A DNA stretch of 64,000 nucleotides from positions 20,586,991 through 20,650,990 of the forward strand of contig CP136061.1 of assembly GCA_032622095.1 (NCBI GenBank), in the 5' to 3' direction. Each line of letters opens with the position of its first letter. Positions within the stretch are counted from its first letter, which is position 1. The notes under the pieces were generated by a model that saw only the letters and a program-made list of their open reading frames with translations, ran no database searches and was not told the DNA's origin. The translations under genes were made by a program, and so were the position numbers. Positions 38,421-51,900 of this stretch are shown piece after piece. This stretch comes from Siphonodentalium dalli. Taxonomy: Eukaryota; Mollusca; Scaphopoda; Gadilida; Siphonodentaliidae.

Positions 38421-38849
38421 CAAGCCTGCAAATAGTGTGTCTGTCATTTGAGGTCCCCAGAGGGTGAATTTAGTGATGCTATCCTGCATGGTGGGCTAGC
38501 ATCACCAAATTCACTCTCTGGAAATCTCATACTGCTTAGGCCTCAACTGCTATGGGAGACCTAGGATCAGATTGAATTTCCCCAGTTGATGTTCACCCAT
38601 TAGTCACCTCGGATATGCAATTTATCTGCTGCAAATTAGGGGATATAGAAACTTCCCAGAAGGGAAAAGGTAACTAAAAACTATTTTAATTTGAAACTAT
38701 AAATACTTCCCAAAAGATGAGGTATAAGCAGAATGAGGTCCACATAGGGTGAATTTGGTTATGCTAGCCCACTGTGCGAGATAGCATCACTAAATTCACC
38801 CTCTGGGGACCTCATTCTTCAAATGACAGACACACTATTTGCAGGCTTG
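38421..38849. mobile_element. Inverted-repeat element, family 4
   Basis: Starts CAAGCCTGCAAATAGTGTGT and ends with its complement. Both halves carry facing GGTGAATTTAGTGATGCTA motifs; about 200 bp of unrelated middle. Confidence 0.75.
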
Positions 38850-39068
38850 AACATGAAATAGTAGACAAGGGCAATGGATAGTGGATCTTCTCCCTGCAGA
38901 AACTTGATATTCTTTATTGTCTTCTAACGTAATATGTTTAAGAATTTATGGGGAAACCCAACGTTAAAAAAAATAGGAAGATCGATCAGCAGATAATGCT
39001 TAAATAAACAAGAAAACATTTTCTAACTGAACTAATAAGATGATCACAGATGTATGAATCACAGATAA

Positions 39069-39331
39069 ATAACACTTTCATGATGGGAGCCGTGCTGGTG
39101 CAGCATTAAAGATCATGTACCAGTGCATTCTCTTATATAAGTGAGACTCCCATAGGGAGCCTCACATATATAAGAGAATGCACTGGCTTACAAGGTCAAG
39201 GTAAATATTTTTAGGCCAATGTATTTTCTTTTATATGAGAGGCTCCCTATGGGAGACTCGCATATATAAGACAATGCATTGGAACATGGTTTTCGCAACA
39301 CTTCAGGAAGCTCCAGTCATGGAAGGGTTAA
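39069..39331. mobile_element. TTAA hairpin MITE, family 2
   Basis: Diverged left end (AACACTTTCATGATGGG) and clear right end (CATGGAAGGGTTAA). Palindromes at 39,119-39,186 and 39,215-39,283. Its right TTAA is shared with the family 1 element that follows, so one inserted at the other's edge. Confidence 0.75.
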
Positions 39332-39717
39332 CCCTTTACCCAACAAACCGGCCAAAACCGGCCAAATAAAGCTTCAACAGCCTAAAATATCTTCGGTCTG
39401 TCTCAATAGAACCATACACATATGGATATCATTGGAACCGGCTCCTTGACCACATTGTGATAGTTACAGTTATGCCCTGTGCCAATGCATTCTCTTATAT
39501 ATGCGAGTCGACCATAGGTCGCCTCGCATATATAAGAGAATGCATTGGCCTAAAAAAAAAAAAAAATTAACACTTTTTCTTACATTCTTTAACAATTTTA
39601 TAATTTTGAATGTGTTAAGCCAATGCATTCTCTTATATATGCGAGGCGACCTATGGTCGACTCGCATATATAAGAGAATGCATTGGCACAGGGCCCTTCT
39701 GTTGGGTAAAGGGTTAA
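39328..39717. mobile_element. TTAA hairpin MITE, family 1, after CCDC83 last-exon copy 2
   Basis: Complete ends and two perfect-stem palindromes (39,480-39,548 and 39,620-39,687). It lies 20 bases past the stop codon, so probably in the 3' UTR. Confidence 0.9.
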
Positions 39718-39736
39718 AAGACTACAAAAATGCTGA

Positions 39737-39907
39737 TCAAGGGCTAACAACATCTTTTAGCATAGGATGTGTAACTGGCCAGTCCTTTGGGTTACAGTCT
39801 GTAGCCGCTAATTCTTCATTGCTTGGCTGATGTTGGAGATGTATCGGCATTTTGCTTCCTGATATATTGAGGAGCTTCAATTCCAATGGTCCTAACTTAA
39901 GATAATC
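39737..39907 (-). CDS. CCDC83: CCDC83 terminal exon, copy 2 (downstream duplicate)
   Basis: 171 bp, same length and phase as copy 1, with acceptor ctatttccag and a TGA stop. It encodes DYLKLGPLELKLLNISGSKM and continues to KDVVSP with no frame damage. It could serve as an alternative last exon after skipping of copy 1; which one is used cannot be told from sequence. Twenty bases after the stop a TTAA hairpin element begins, so it would form part of the 3' UTR. Confidence 0.85.
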   Translation of the reverse strand, partial: DYLKLGPLELKLLNISGSKMPIHLQHQPSNEELAATDCNPKDWPVTHPMLKDVVSP

Positions 39908-42900
39908 CTGGAAATAGTAATATAAATCCTCACATTTTTATTGCTTTGTGGATTTTTTTTCTATAAAAGTCATCATATTAACCCTTTACCCAACAAACCG
40001 GCTAAAACAGGCCAAATAAAGCTTCAACAGCCTAAAATATCTTCGATCTGTCTCAATAGAACCATACAAATATGGATATCATTGGAACCGGCTCCTTGAC
40101 CACATTGTGATAGTTACAGTTATGCCCTGTGCCAATGCATTCTCTTATATATGCGAGTCGACCATAGGTCGCCTCGCATATATAAGAGAATGCATTGGCC
40201 TAAAAAAAATAAAAAATTTAACACTTTTTCTTACATTCTTTAACAATTTTATAATTTTGAATGTGTTAAGCCAATGCATTCTCTTATATATGCGAGGCGA
40301 CCTATGGTCGACTCGCATATATAAGAGAATGCATTGGCACAGGGCCCTTCTGTTGGGTAAAGGGTTAAAAGACTACAAAAATGCTGATCAAGGGCTAACA
40401 ACATCTTTTAACATAGGATGTGTAACTGGCCAGTCCTTTGGGTTACAATCTCTAGCTGCTAATTCGTCATTGCTTGGCTGATGTTGGAGATGTATCGGCA
40501 TTTTGCTTCCTGATATATTGAGGAGCTTCAATTCCAATGGTCCTAACTTAAGATAATCCTGCAAATAGTAATATAAATCCTCACATTTTTATTGCTTTGT
40601 GGATTTTTTTTCTATAAAAGTCACCGTATTAACCCTTTACCCAACAAACCGGCCAAAACCGGCCAAATAAAGCTTCAACAGCCTAAAATATCTTCGGTCT
40701 GTCTCAATAGAACCATACAAATATGGATATCATTGGAACCGGCTCCTTGACCACATTGTGATAGTTACAGTTATACCCTGTGCCAATGCATTATCTTATA
40801 TATGCGAGTCGACCATAGGTCGCCTCGCATATATAAGAGAATGCATTGGCCTAAAAAAAATCTTTTTTTAACACTTTTTACCATTTTTTCTTACATTCTT
40901 TAACAATTTTATAATTTTTAATGTGTTAAGCCAATGCATTCTCTTATATATGCGAGGCGACCTATGGTCGACTCGCATATATAAGAGAATGCATTGGCAC
41001 AGGGCCGTTCTGTTGGGTAAAGGGTTAATATATTAGATCCCAAACCTGTGTGACTAATCGCTCTTTGAATGTTTTGAGATCATATGCTACAACCATGAAC
41101 TTGGTTAGGTTAGTCCACTAGCTCAGAACACACGCAGTGAAAATATAATACCTGTCTTTGTTGAATCTGTTGATTTGAATATTACATTAATCATGTATGA
41201 AATTTGTTTTAAATGGGCTGGGTTCGGCTAACCACTAACTTGGAAGAAAATTGTCTCTGTTCATCTACAAACTTCTCCCACAGGGAAGTGAACTCCATAA
41301 AAATTTAACTCAGAGGAACTGTGAGAGTCAAGGCTTTTATTGACAAATAATGCCTCCAAAGAAGAAAAAATGATAGTTGATCCTAATTTTATGAACTGTT
41401 TAGTTTTATGTGGCTATCTTACATCACTTAACTTCTCGCTAATGACGTGGAGACTGGAGAGAGAAGTTGCATGTCCATAATACATTTCTCTAAGCTGGGG
41501 GATGAAACTGAATTTGATTCTCATATGATGAATTTCTGTTCTAAGATATAGATTCTTATGATTGTATCATTGCAAGTGCCAGCCTAGTCTGGCCTAGATT
41601 CAATAAAGAAGAATAGAATAAACGATCATAATTCTGTGTTAACAATTCACTGAACTCACATCAAAGTCCTCATCATCAAAGTCCAATGAATTGTCCATCA
41701 GATCTTCCTCTTCATCATCATCATCGAATTCTAAAACAGATGATAGGATCCAGTTAGTTATAGGAACATCATATGGTTCAAGAATTTTTTTTTTTTTAAT
41801 ATTATAAAGTTATTATACAATATGTTGTGTACAGTATGTGTTTTTCTTGTACGAGTCCAGGTTGTGGTGAAAAGTCAGTGTCGAGTCCAATATGACTTTT
41901 CACCACAACCTGGACGAGTACAAGAAAAACTCATACTGTACACAACATTGTATAATGACATTTTTATTATCCATCTGCATGTTTATCCAAATTTTGGGAA
42001 TACATTTTGGCTTTTCACCACAACCTGGACGAGTACAAGAAAAACTCATACTATACACAACATTGTATAATGACATTTTGATTATCCATCTGTATGTTTA
42101 TCCAAATTTTGGGAATAAATTTATTTGTAAAGTTTGAGCTATTGCCATGGCTTGGTATCCGTCGTCTGTGTGTGTGTGTGTGTGCGTGTGTGGTTCGTCA
42201 ACAATTTCCTTTAGCACAGGCTACAGTTCGTACCTTTGGTCCGATTATTATGAAATTTGTCATGGATGTTGACATTGACATGTAGATGGGAACGAGTCAT
42301 TTTGGGGTCATTCGGAAAAAAAACATGGCCGCCATTGGCCATCTTGGATTTCAAAATTCAATCCATTAGCACGGGCTACAGGCCGTACTATTCGTCTTAT
42401 TGTCATGAAATTTTGACATGTAGATGGGAACGAGTTTTTTTTGGGTTATTTGGCCAAAAAACATGGCCGCCGACAGCCATCTTCGATTTTACTCTTTGTA
42501 TGACTAAATTCTTTAGCACGGGCTACAGCTAGGTCGTACCTTTAGTCTGATCATCATAACATTTGTCGTGGATGTTAACAATGACATGTAAATGGGAATG
42601 AGTCATTTTGGGGTCATTCGGCCCAAAAACATGGCCGCCAGCAGCCATCTTGGATTTTACACTATGACTAAATCCTTTAGCACGGGCTACAGGTCGTACC
42701 TTTAGTCTGATCATCATAAAATTTGTCATGAATGTTAATAATGACATATAGATGGGAACGAGTCATTTTGGGGTCAATCGGCCATAAAACATGGCAACCA
42801 GCAGCCATCTTGGATTTTACTCTTTGTATGACTAAATCCTTTAGCACGGGCTACAGGTCATACCTTTAGTGTGATCATCATGAAATTTTTCATGGCTGTT

Positions 42901-45900
42901 GAAATGGAATATAGATGGGTAAGAGTCATTTTGGGGTCATTCGGACAAAAAACATCGCCGCCAGCAGCCATCTTGGATTTTACTCTTTGTATGACTAAAT
43001 CCTTTAAGCTACAGGTTGTACCTTTAGTTTGATAATCTTAAAATTTGTCATGGATGTTAATAATGACATGTAGATGGGAACGAGTCATTTTGGGGTCATC
43101 GGCCAAAAAACATGGCCGCCAGCTGCCATCTTGGATTTTACTCTGTGTATGACTAAATCCTTTACTGCTCATTTTTACACTCCTTTTTAATCTCTCTATT
43201 CATTGCTCATCACAAAAAAATTACCTTCTTTACAAAGTTGAGCTACAGTGTCATTGACACTTTCATTTGTGGTTATTTTTGGTATTTGTCGGCAATTAAT
43301 TCTCCTTAAAGCTGTATTTCGATCATCAGAAAGCATGATTTGGAACAGTGAAACATCTGCTAAATCCACCAGTGTTGCGCGCTCATCACAATTTCACCGA
43401 TTCATTTCGCAATAGAGTTAATTCATGACGTCACAGAGTCCCGATAAAAAAGTGATATTGCACACTTGGGAGTCGAATATGACATTCGGGAGTCCAATAT
43501 TACTTTTTCCCGAATTATCACGTGACGGCTTTTGCCCAATCAGAAATAGTGTTAGTTATGGGATGGATAATATTAACACATTCACTGCTGACTACAAATT
43601 ATCTGGTACCTTTTGCATGTAACTGAATGGGTATCGGTAGTGAACGTGTTAAAATATTTTAAACCAGTCCTTGAGCTGGGAGTGATTGCTCTTGCATCCG
43701 TACACAATTGCAATTTAAATTAACGGGTGCTAAAGTCACTCGTCACTCTTTATCAAAATGCGTATGGTGACTTTAATCGTTGATTCAATATTGAACTGTT
43801 TGAAGGTTTATTAAAGCCTTTCCCATCTCAATTCAATTAATATTATGGGCATGTGAAAATGTAACTGGACATAGGTCTATCCCACAATGACATTTTGTTT
43901 GAGAAAAAACAAACTTATGATTATATGGGTGCAATTACACCCGTCTTCTAAAATGTGGGAGCAAATAAGTGCTCTCAATGTGTTTTCCTCATGGGATGTA
44001 CAGAACCATATACAATACCTCCTGACAAATTCATTTAATAGTTTCATCTAACATGTTATACCTTAGGTATTTCGGTGGATCACAGATATGATGATAAACA
44101 GATAAAACTGAATATAATCTGCCTTAAAACTTATCATCTTTTTATCATAGTGGAAGTAACTCTGATGAATTTCATGGTTTAGAATACAACAAGTCCTCAG
44201 AAAACAGAAGTGGTAATTGAATGAAGAGGTTCAGTCTGGATATAATAGACCAGACACTGAACATGTTCACATTTTATCTGCATATAATCCTCACCTTCGC
44301 TTTCGTGTTGGGTGGTCAGAGCACCAGTGACGGAGAAATATGTTTCAGCCATTGCCTGCATTGTTGCACTTTGTGGCCTTTCTGAAATCATATGGAGAAT
44401 ATATAAATATTTAACCCTTTCATGACTGGAGCATCCTGAAATTTTGCGAATACGTTATGGCAATGCATTCTCTTATTTATGCCAGTCTCCCATAGGAAGC
44501 CTTGCATATATAAGATAATTAATGCATTGGCCTATAAATATTTACCTTGACCTTGTAAGCCAGTGCATTCTCTTATATATGCAAGGCTCCCTATGGGAGA
44601 TTCACATATATAAGAAAATGCACTGGCACATGATCATTTAATGCTGCACCAGCGTAGCTCCCACCATGAAAGGGTTAATTAATATATAAGAAGCTAAGGC
44701 TAGTTCCTTCAACTCAATTTTCTTTCTTAACATCATGTGATGTGTGTAATCTGGGTGGCAGTGTTGTCTGAGAAGTCTAGTTTTCAGTGAAATATCTTTG
44801 CCATTTTCTAGAGACTAATCAGGGACCAGCCTAGAGGTCTCAAATTTTGTTATTAGGGAGAAGTGGACTGTTATTAGGGAGAAGTTAACTGTTATTAGGG
44901 AGAAGTGGACTGTTATTAGGGAGAAGTGGACTGTTATTAGGGAGAAGTGGACTGTTATTAGGGAGAAGTGGACTGTTATTTGGGAGAAGTTAACTGTTAT
45001 TAGGGAGAAGTTAACTGTTATTATGGAGAAGTTAACTGTTATTAGGGAGAAGTTAACTGTTATTATGGAGAAGTTAACTGTTATTATGGAGAAGTTAACT
45101 GTTATTAGGGAGAAGTGGACTGTTATTAGGGAGAAGTTAACTGTTATTAGGGAGAAGTTAACTGTTATTATGGAGAAGTTAACTGTTATTAGGGAGAAGT
45201 GGACTGTTATTAGGGAGAAGTGGACTGTTATTAGGGAGAAGTTAACTGTTATTAGGGAGAAGTTAACTGTTATTAGGGAGAAGTTAACTGTTATTAGGGA
45301 GAAGTGGACTGTTATTAGGGAGAAGTTAACTGTTATTAGGGAGAAGTGGACTGTTATTAGGGAGAAGTGGACTGTTATTAGGGAGAAGTGGACTGTTATT
45401 AGGGAGAAGTTAACTGTTATTAGGGAGAAGTTAACTGTTATTAGGGAGAAGTTAACTGTTATTAGGGAGAAGTGGACTGTTATTATGGAGAAGTGGACTG
45501 TTATTAGGGAGAAGTTAACTGTTATTAGGGAGAAGTTAACTGTTATTAGGGAGAAGTTAACTGTTATTATGGAGAAGTTAACTGTTATTATGGAGAAGTT
45601 AACTGTTATTATGGAGAAGTGGACTGTTATTATGGAGAAGTTAACTGTTATTAGGGAGAAATGGACTGTTATTAGGGAGAAGTGGACTGTTATTAGGGAG
45701 AAGTTAACTGTTATTAGGGAGAAGTTAACTGTTATCAGGGAGAAGTTAACTGTTATTAGGGAGAAGTGGACTGTTATTAGGGAGAAGTTAACTGTTATTA
45801 GGGAGAAGTGGACTGTTATTAGGGAGAAGTGGACTGTTATTAGGGAGAAGTTAACTGTTATTAGGGAGAAGTGGACTGTTATTAGGGAGAAGTGGACTGT

Positions 45901-48900
45901 TATTAGGGAGAAGTGGACTGTTATTAGGGAGAAGTGGACTGTTATTAGGGAGAAGTGGACTGTTACCAGGGAGAAGTGGACTGTTATTAGGGAGAAGTTA
46001 ACTGTTATTAGGGAGAAGTGGACTGTTATTAGGGAGAAGTGGACTGTTATTAGGGAGAAGTGGACTGTTATTAGGGAGAAGTGGACTGTTATTAGGGAGA
46101 AGTTAACTGTTATTAGGGAGAAGTGGACTGTTATTAGGGAGAAGTGGACTGTTATTAGGGAGAAGTGGACTGTTATTAGGGAGAAGTGGACTGTTATTAG
46201 GGAGAAGTGGACTGTTATTAGGGAGAAGTGGACTGTTACCAGGGAGAAGTGGACTGTTATTTGGGAGAAGTTAACTGTTATTAGGGAGAAGTTAACTGTT
46301 ATTAGGGAGAAGTGGACTGTTATTAGGGAGAAGTTAACTGTTATTATGGAGAAGTTAACTGTTATTAGGGAGAAGTTAACTGTTATTAGGGAGAAGTTAA
46401 CTGTTATTATGGAGAAGTTAACTGTTATTATGGAGAAGTTAACTGTTATTAGGGAGAAGTGGACTGTTATTAGGGAGAAGTTAACTGTTATTAGGGAGAA
46501 GTTAACTGTTATTAGGGAGAAGTTAACTGTTATTAGGGAGAAGTGGACTGTTATTAGGGAGAAGTTAACTGTTATTAGGGAGAAGTGGACTGTTATTAGG
46601 GAGAAGTGGACTGTTATTAGGGAGAAGTTAACTGTTATTAGGGAGAAGTGGACTGTTATTAGGGAGAAGTGGACTGTTATTAGGGAGAAGTGGACTGTTA
46701 TTAGGGAGAAGTGGACTGTTATTAGGGAGAAGTGGACTGTTATTTGGGAGAAGTTAACTGTTATTAGGGAGAAGTTAACTGTTATTATGGAGAAGTTAAC
46801 TGTTATTAGGGAGAAGTGGACTGTTATTAGGGAGAAGTTAACTGTCATTAGGGAGAAGTTAACTGTTATTATGGAGAAGTGGACTGTTATTAGGGAGAAG
46901 TTAACTGTTATTAGGGAGAAGTTAACTGTTATTATGGAGAAGTGGACTGTTATTAGGGAGAAGTTAACTGTTATTAGGGAGAAGTTAACTGTTATTATGG
47001 AGAAGTGGACTGTTATTAGGGAGAAGTTAACTGTTATTAGGGAGAAGTTAACTGTTATTATGGAGAAGTTAACTGTTATTATGGAGAAGTTAACTGTTAT
47101 TAGGGAGAAGTGGACTGTTATTAGGGAGAAGTTAACTGTCATTAGGGAGAAGTTAACTGTTATGAGTGAATTTCAATTTACACCTCAACATCACCCTTCT
47201 ATGATTCAATAAGTATTATGCAACACAAAAGCCAATTTATAAAACCATTATAGTGAGTAAGAACACCACTATTCAATAAATATACTTTGAACATGTTATT
47301 GGGACATATGCATAATGGAATGGGAAAGAAGTCACTTCTCCCTGGGACAAAACTAGGGAGATGTGGCACATTTTAGGGAAAATACGTCTCCCAAGTCGCC
47401 CTCTAGGCTGGTCCCTGAAGACTGATATGGCAACATTTCAAGTTCTTATATGAATATTGATAGTGTATCTCTTCTGGGCCACAATTACAACAACATAATT
47501 TTGATAAAACCTGATTTCAAGACTACAAATGGCTTTTTGTGAAAAAAAAACGGACAAGAAAGATTGAGTAAATTATTTGTCTATAAAATAAAGTTTTGGT
47601 TCTCAGGCTCCGCCGCATTGAATAAAAAGGGCCGCATTAGGCCTTTTTATTGCAATGTCTGATGTTATGACAAAAAAACTTACGAAAAAATAAATTTGAA
47701 AAAGAATTTTTTTTTTTTTTGGGGGATTTTATCAACATGTCCATAGCAGATAGTGTGCATTGAGCTCTAACATGTAATGTGTTAAAAAGTGACTTGCAGG
47801 CTTACAGCATGAAGTAGATGACTACAATTAAGAAAATGATTAGCTGATCCTCATGCTCTTCTTACGATTAGTCATTGTGAACAACTTACACTAATTGTAA
47901 CTTTATACAATTGAAAGGCACAGGACTAAATTCAGGATCACATATTAGAATGGGGAGGTATCAGTTTTTAGACAACAATAACAGTATACAGTTGTCGCCC
48001 GTTGTCGAGGGAGACATTGAGATTTGTCACCCGCTCGAGAACGGACATTCCGTTCTCGAGCGGGTGACAAATCTCAATGTCTCCCGAGAAGAAGGGCAAC
48101 AACTGTTTTGTTATCCGATTATACCACAGAAAATATCCTTGCCATCCACACGCGCGATGTTGCACTGAGTCATGAGTGCTTTCTTTCCCGATTATGTATA
48201 TTTTCAGTAACTACTTATCGTCCCATAGGATTTCTGTTCCATAAACGATAGTCAAGCTTTTAAGCGTTTGATAATCCGCGTTTATTTACGATCATTTTGG
48301 TGGTCAAATCGTCAATATCAGTCAATGCAATGTAAACCAATAAGCCATATAGGTATGTTCTCGTCTTCTGCAAGGCATATTCTATGTCGTCTTGTGCGCG
48401 CAATTTACTCGCGATGTTAATTTCATAACGGTCTTCCCCGAAAGCTATTGGGAAGTTGTCAATTTCATTAATGTACATTCATATGTGTCGGTGCTCATGG
48501 CGATCCTCACATAAAATACTTCTATGATCACATTGCAGACATCGCGGAAGATAAGAGTACAGTACCATTCATTCGCGACAAACGTATGTATTACGTTGTC
48601 TACCAGCGAACATGTATAACCAACCAACCTAAAGGGATCCTCTCTTTCAATATTGCATCATAATGTCGACATGAACACATTGAATCACCGAGATGTTGCG
48701 ATGTAAAAAGTAAATAATAACGCTTGTCCGATAAAAGTATCAACTAAAAAAATTTGAGAATATTAGTGTTCACTAAATATATGCAAATTAGCAAACACCA
48801 CAACTGGTGTGTTTTGCGAATCCGTGGGGTATATAAGATCTATGATTTTTTTGTACGTTGTAGTGATGCGAAGTAGATGAGTTACTGCAGTGTGTGTTTG

Positions 48901-51900
48901 GGGATATTCTTGCAATATAACATCAGGCGGGCGACAAAAACAATGTCTCCCAGGTCAGCGGGCGACAGTGTGATTTGTCGCCCGGCACGTGACAGCACAT
49001 GGGCCAATCAGAAGGGTGGAAAATAGGGAGGAGGGTAACAATAGTTAATGTCAGGGGCATTATATATTGTTAGGTAATCCCAGTCATACACTGGTAGTAC
49101 AATGTCATTTTTATATAAGACTAAATGAGTTTATATGCATAACAGTTCTCTCTACCTTTCTTGTTATTACTAGACAGAGGAAGGTATCTTTGTCCATGCT
49201 TACCATGCGCAGAAAAAAATTAAAAATAAAAATAAAACCCTCCCTCCCTTATTGATTTGAAAAAAAAATTGCCCGAGAACCAAAAACTATTTTTTTTTGG
49301 CCTAAAGTTGTTTATTTCTCATGTAAACGAGCATTGGTGGCAAAATCGAAATGACTTTGGTCTTGATGGAGGGTGTTAACAAGAGAGAGAATTCTCTCTT
49401 TTGCTTTGATCTTAAATTAATTCGTTATTAAAATGTTCTATATCGGCATACCCTGCAGCCTGCATTTATTGGAGAATTGTTTTGAAAATTTACAGGCATG
49501 TTTAGGATCACCTCTAGATGGGAGCTATTGAATTTGAACAATTTTCAATGAAAAACATGGCCACTGGCAGCCATCTTGGATTTTACTCTTTGCATGACTA
49601 AATTCTTTGGCACACCCGACAGACCACATCTCTAATCCGATCATCACAAAACTTCATATGGATCTTCAGGGTGACCACTAGATGGGAGCCATCAAATATT
49701 TCTGAATTAAAAAAAACATGGCTGCCAGTGGCCATCTTGGATTTCAAATTTGAATCCATCGGCAAACCCCGCACACCGCATTTATTGGAGAATTCTTTTG
49801 AAAATTTACAGGCATGTTTAGGATGGGAGCAATCAAAACAATTTTTGAAAAACATGGCCGCCATTTGGATTTTACTCTTTGCATGATAATATCCTTCGGC
49901 GCACTTTACAGATGACATCCCTCAACTGATCATCACCAGACTTCATATGGAAATAGATTGGAGCCGTAATTTTTTTCAAAATTTTGTTGAAAAACATGGC
50001 CGACTGTGGCCATCTTGAATTATATTTTATATATATCTCTTCATGTTCACATCTAGTATTACTTAGACATTTAACTTTCTGCATTACTAATCGCTCTATT
50101 GACTGTAACACAAGAAATTATCCCCTCTCCAATTTGAGCTACAGTGTCATTGACACTTTCATTAATATAGGCTACATGTTTACAAGCTTTATTACACACC
50201 TATTGCAATCTATTGGTTGATTACATTACTTCAGCAAGCGTGGTAATTGCACCCAAATGCACTAGAGCAATCTTGTAGCTTGCATAATGTAAATGGCATG
50301 CATGAAAATCCAACTGGTACTAAAATGATGAGTTAACCTCGCATTGAGTTGAGTAGATAACTAACTACATGTAGCATGGAAACCAAACATAAATAATTGT
50401 TTGATAACAAAGAATATTGACGGCTGGTGTGTAATAAATAGAAAACTACACATACATGTGAAAGAGGTGAAATTTATTGCACCCGTTTGTTATGCCACAA
50501 GTTACAACTTGATTCTGATGGCTCTTGTTGTAACATTGCACCACAAATAACTCGTGTGATAATGTTCACCATTTTCACATGCTGTACGGTTCTGTCTATT
50601 TATAGCACTGACCCTTAAAGCAGGGTTTCCGCTACTACGGCAGGCCGACCGTCAAGCGGCCTCATTCCCCTCCCCAATAATGACCCGGCGAGCTCAATTC
50701 CATTTTCCCGGGAATGGGGCCACCAACACTGGATGATTAACAGGTGCACTTGATGCCTAAATGATATGTAATCAGTTGCACGGGCAATCAATGAACAGTT
50801 GTCTACACAGTCCTCTATCTTAATGATTTTTCGGCATTATAAGTCAAAGACAAACCAATCGTCACATCAAAGGGACCGTTGCCGACAAAGAAAACTGCCC
50901 ACGCACTCGGTTCCCGTGACGAGGAGTAATCTGCTTGATTCCTTTCCACAGTGTATCAAACTCCTTCAGATGACAAGCATAATTCCAGCAGGCACCTCTT
51001 CAATGGAGAGGCTGTTCAGTTTAATGAACATAAAGTCGGACACACAAACTCGCCTCAAGTCAAAATTGCTGGAGGGACTTATGAGAATTTCAAGACGCAT
51101 TTCGTCTGACGGGAAGTTTCGAGATGCTGAATGGGACATCATTTATATTGATAAGTTTAAGAGCTTAACTGATCGGAAGATTGATCTCTAAAAAAAAATG
51201 TTGTCAGTGAACTGTTGTAGTTTCAGATTAACAGACTGTAACCGATTACAAGTTTGGTTAATTTTCATTTTTGATGTGGGGCGAACATGAATCACAGTAT
51301 TTGATGAAAAATAGTTTAGTTCTTCTCAGGAATATTCCATACCGCCATGCATGGCTACATATACCAACTCAAATTGCAAGGCAGAGTTCAGTCCCCTGCT
51401 ATGCTGGCCTGATCGCTGCCATCACAAACACAAAATGTGAAGAAATCACTATTTGTTTTTATTTTTGTCAGTTATAATTCATTCTGCATTATTCTTAGAA
51501 ACTGTCCAAGGATTTTCATTTATGAATTGCTAGATCAAGCCAGAATGAATTGTAACTGACAAAACACTTAAAATAAAACAAATGTTAGATTTAATTACGA
51601 AAATGCCCGTGGTGACCGCGGTCAAACCAGCGTCGAGGGGACTCTAATCTTGGTTACCAACTATGCTTCAGAATATCGGTACGAAAAACAGGCATTACGA
51701 AATCCTGTTCGCATTCTGATATCCTTGACCTTTGATACGGTTTGCCGCTGAACAGTGATGATGGAAATACTAAATAAATAACTAATTAACTTGATGTCAA
51801 AGAAACATGCGCTGTTTCAATTTACTTTATGCATGTAGCTTCAATGTTCCTACTTCATGTCTTAGGTGCAAGGAAATGATATTTAAAAAAATATAATATA

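Larger units (their letters stand above)
39328..40628. repeat. 650-bp tandem duplication carrying the CCDC83 last exon
   Basis: Two units start with the same TTAACCCTTTACCCAACA element end at 39328 and 39978, and a third element without a following exon starts at 40629 (spacings 650 and 651). Each unit is one hairpin element plus about 260 bp of exon and intron. The element-exon-element-exon-element order is what unequal recombination between flanking elements would leave. Confidence 0.9.

Noticed and set aside
44815..47142. 775-codon minus-strand frame of SLITVNF/H heptads as a protein gene
   Set aside because: It is the 21-bp repeat read in one frame; the opposite strand is equally open, there is no codon bias, and the array lies within TIRs in an intron.
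45023..47212. 729-codon plus-strand frame of EKLTVIR heptads
   Set aside because: The same repeat on the other strand. The heptad length follows from a 21-bp unit, not from coiled-coil selection.
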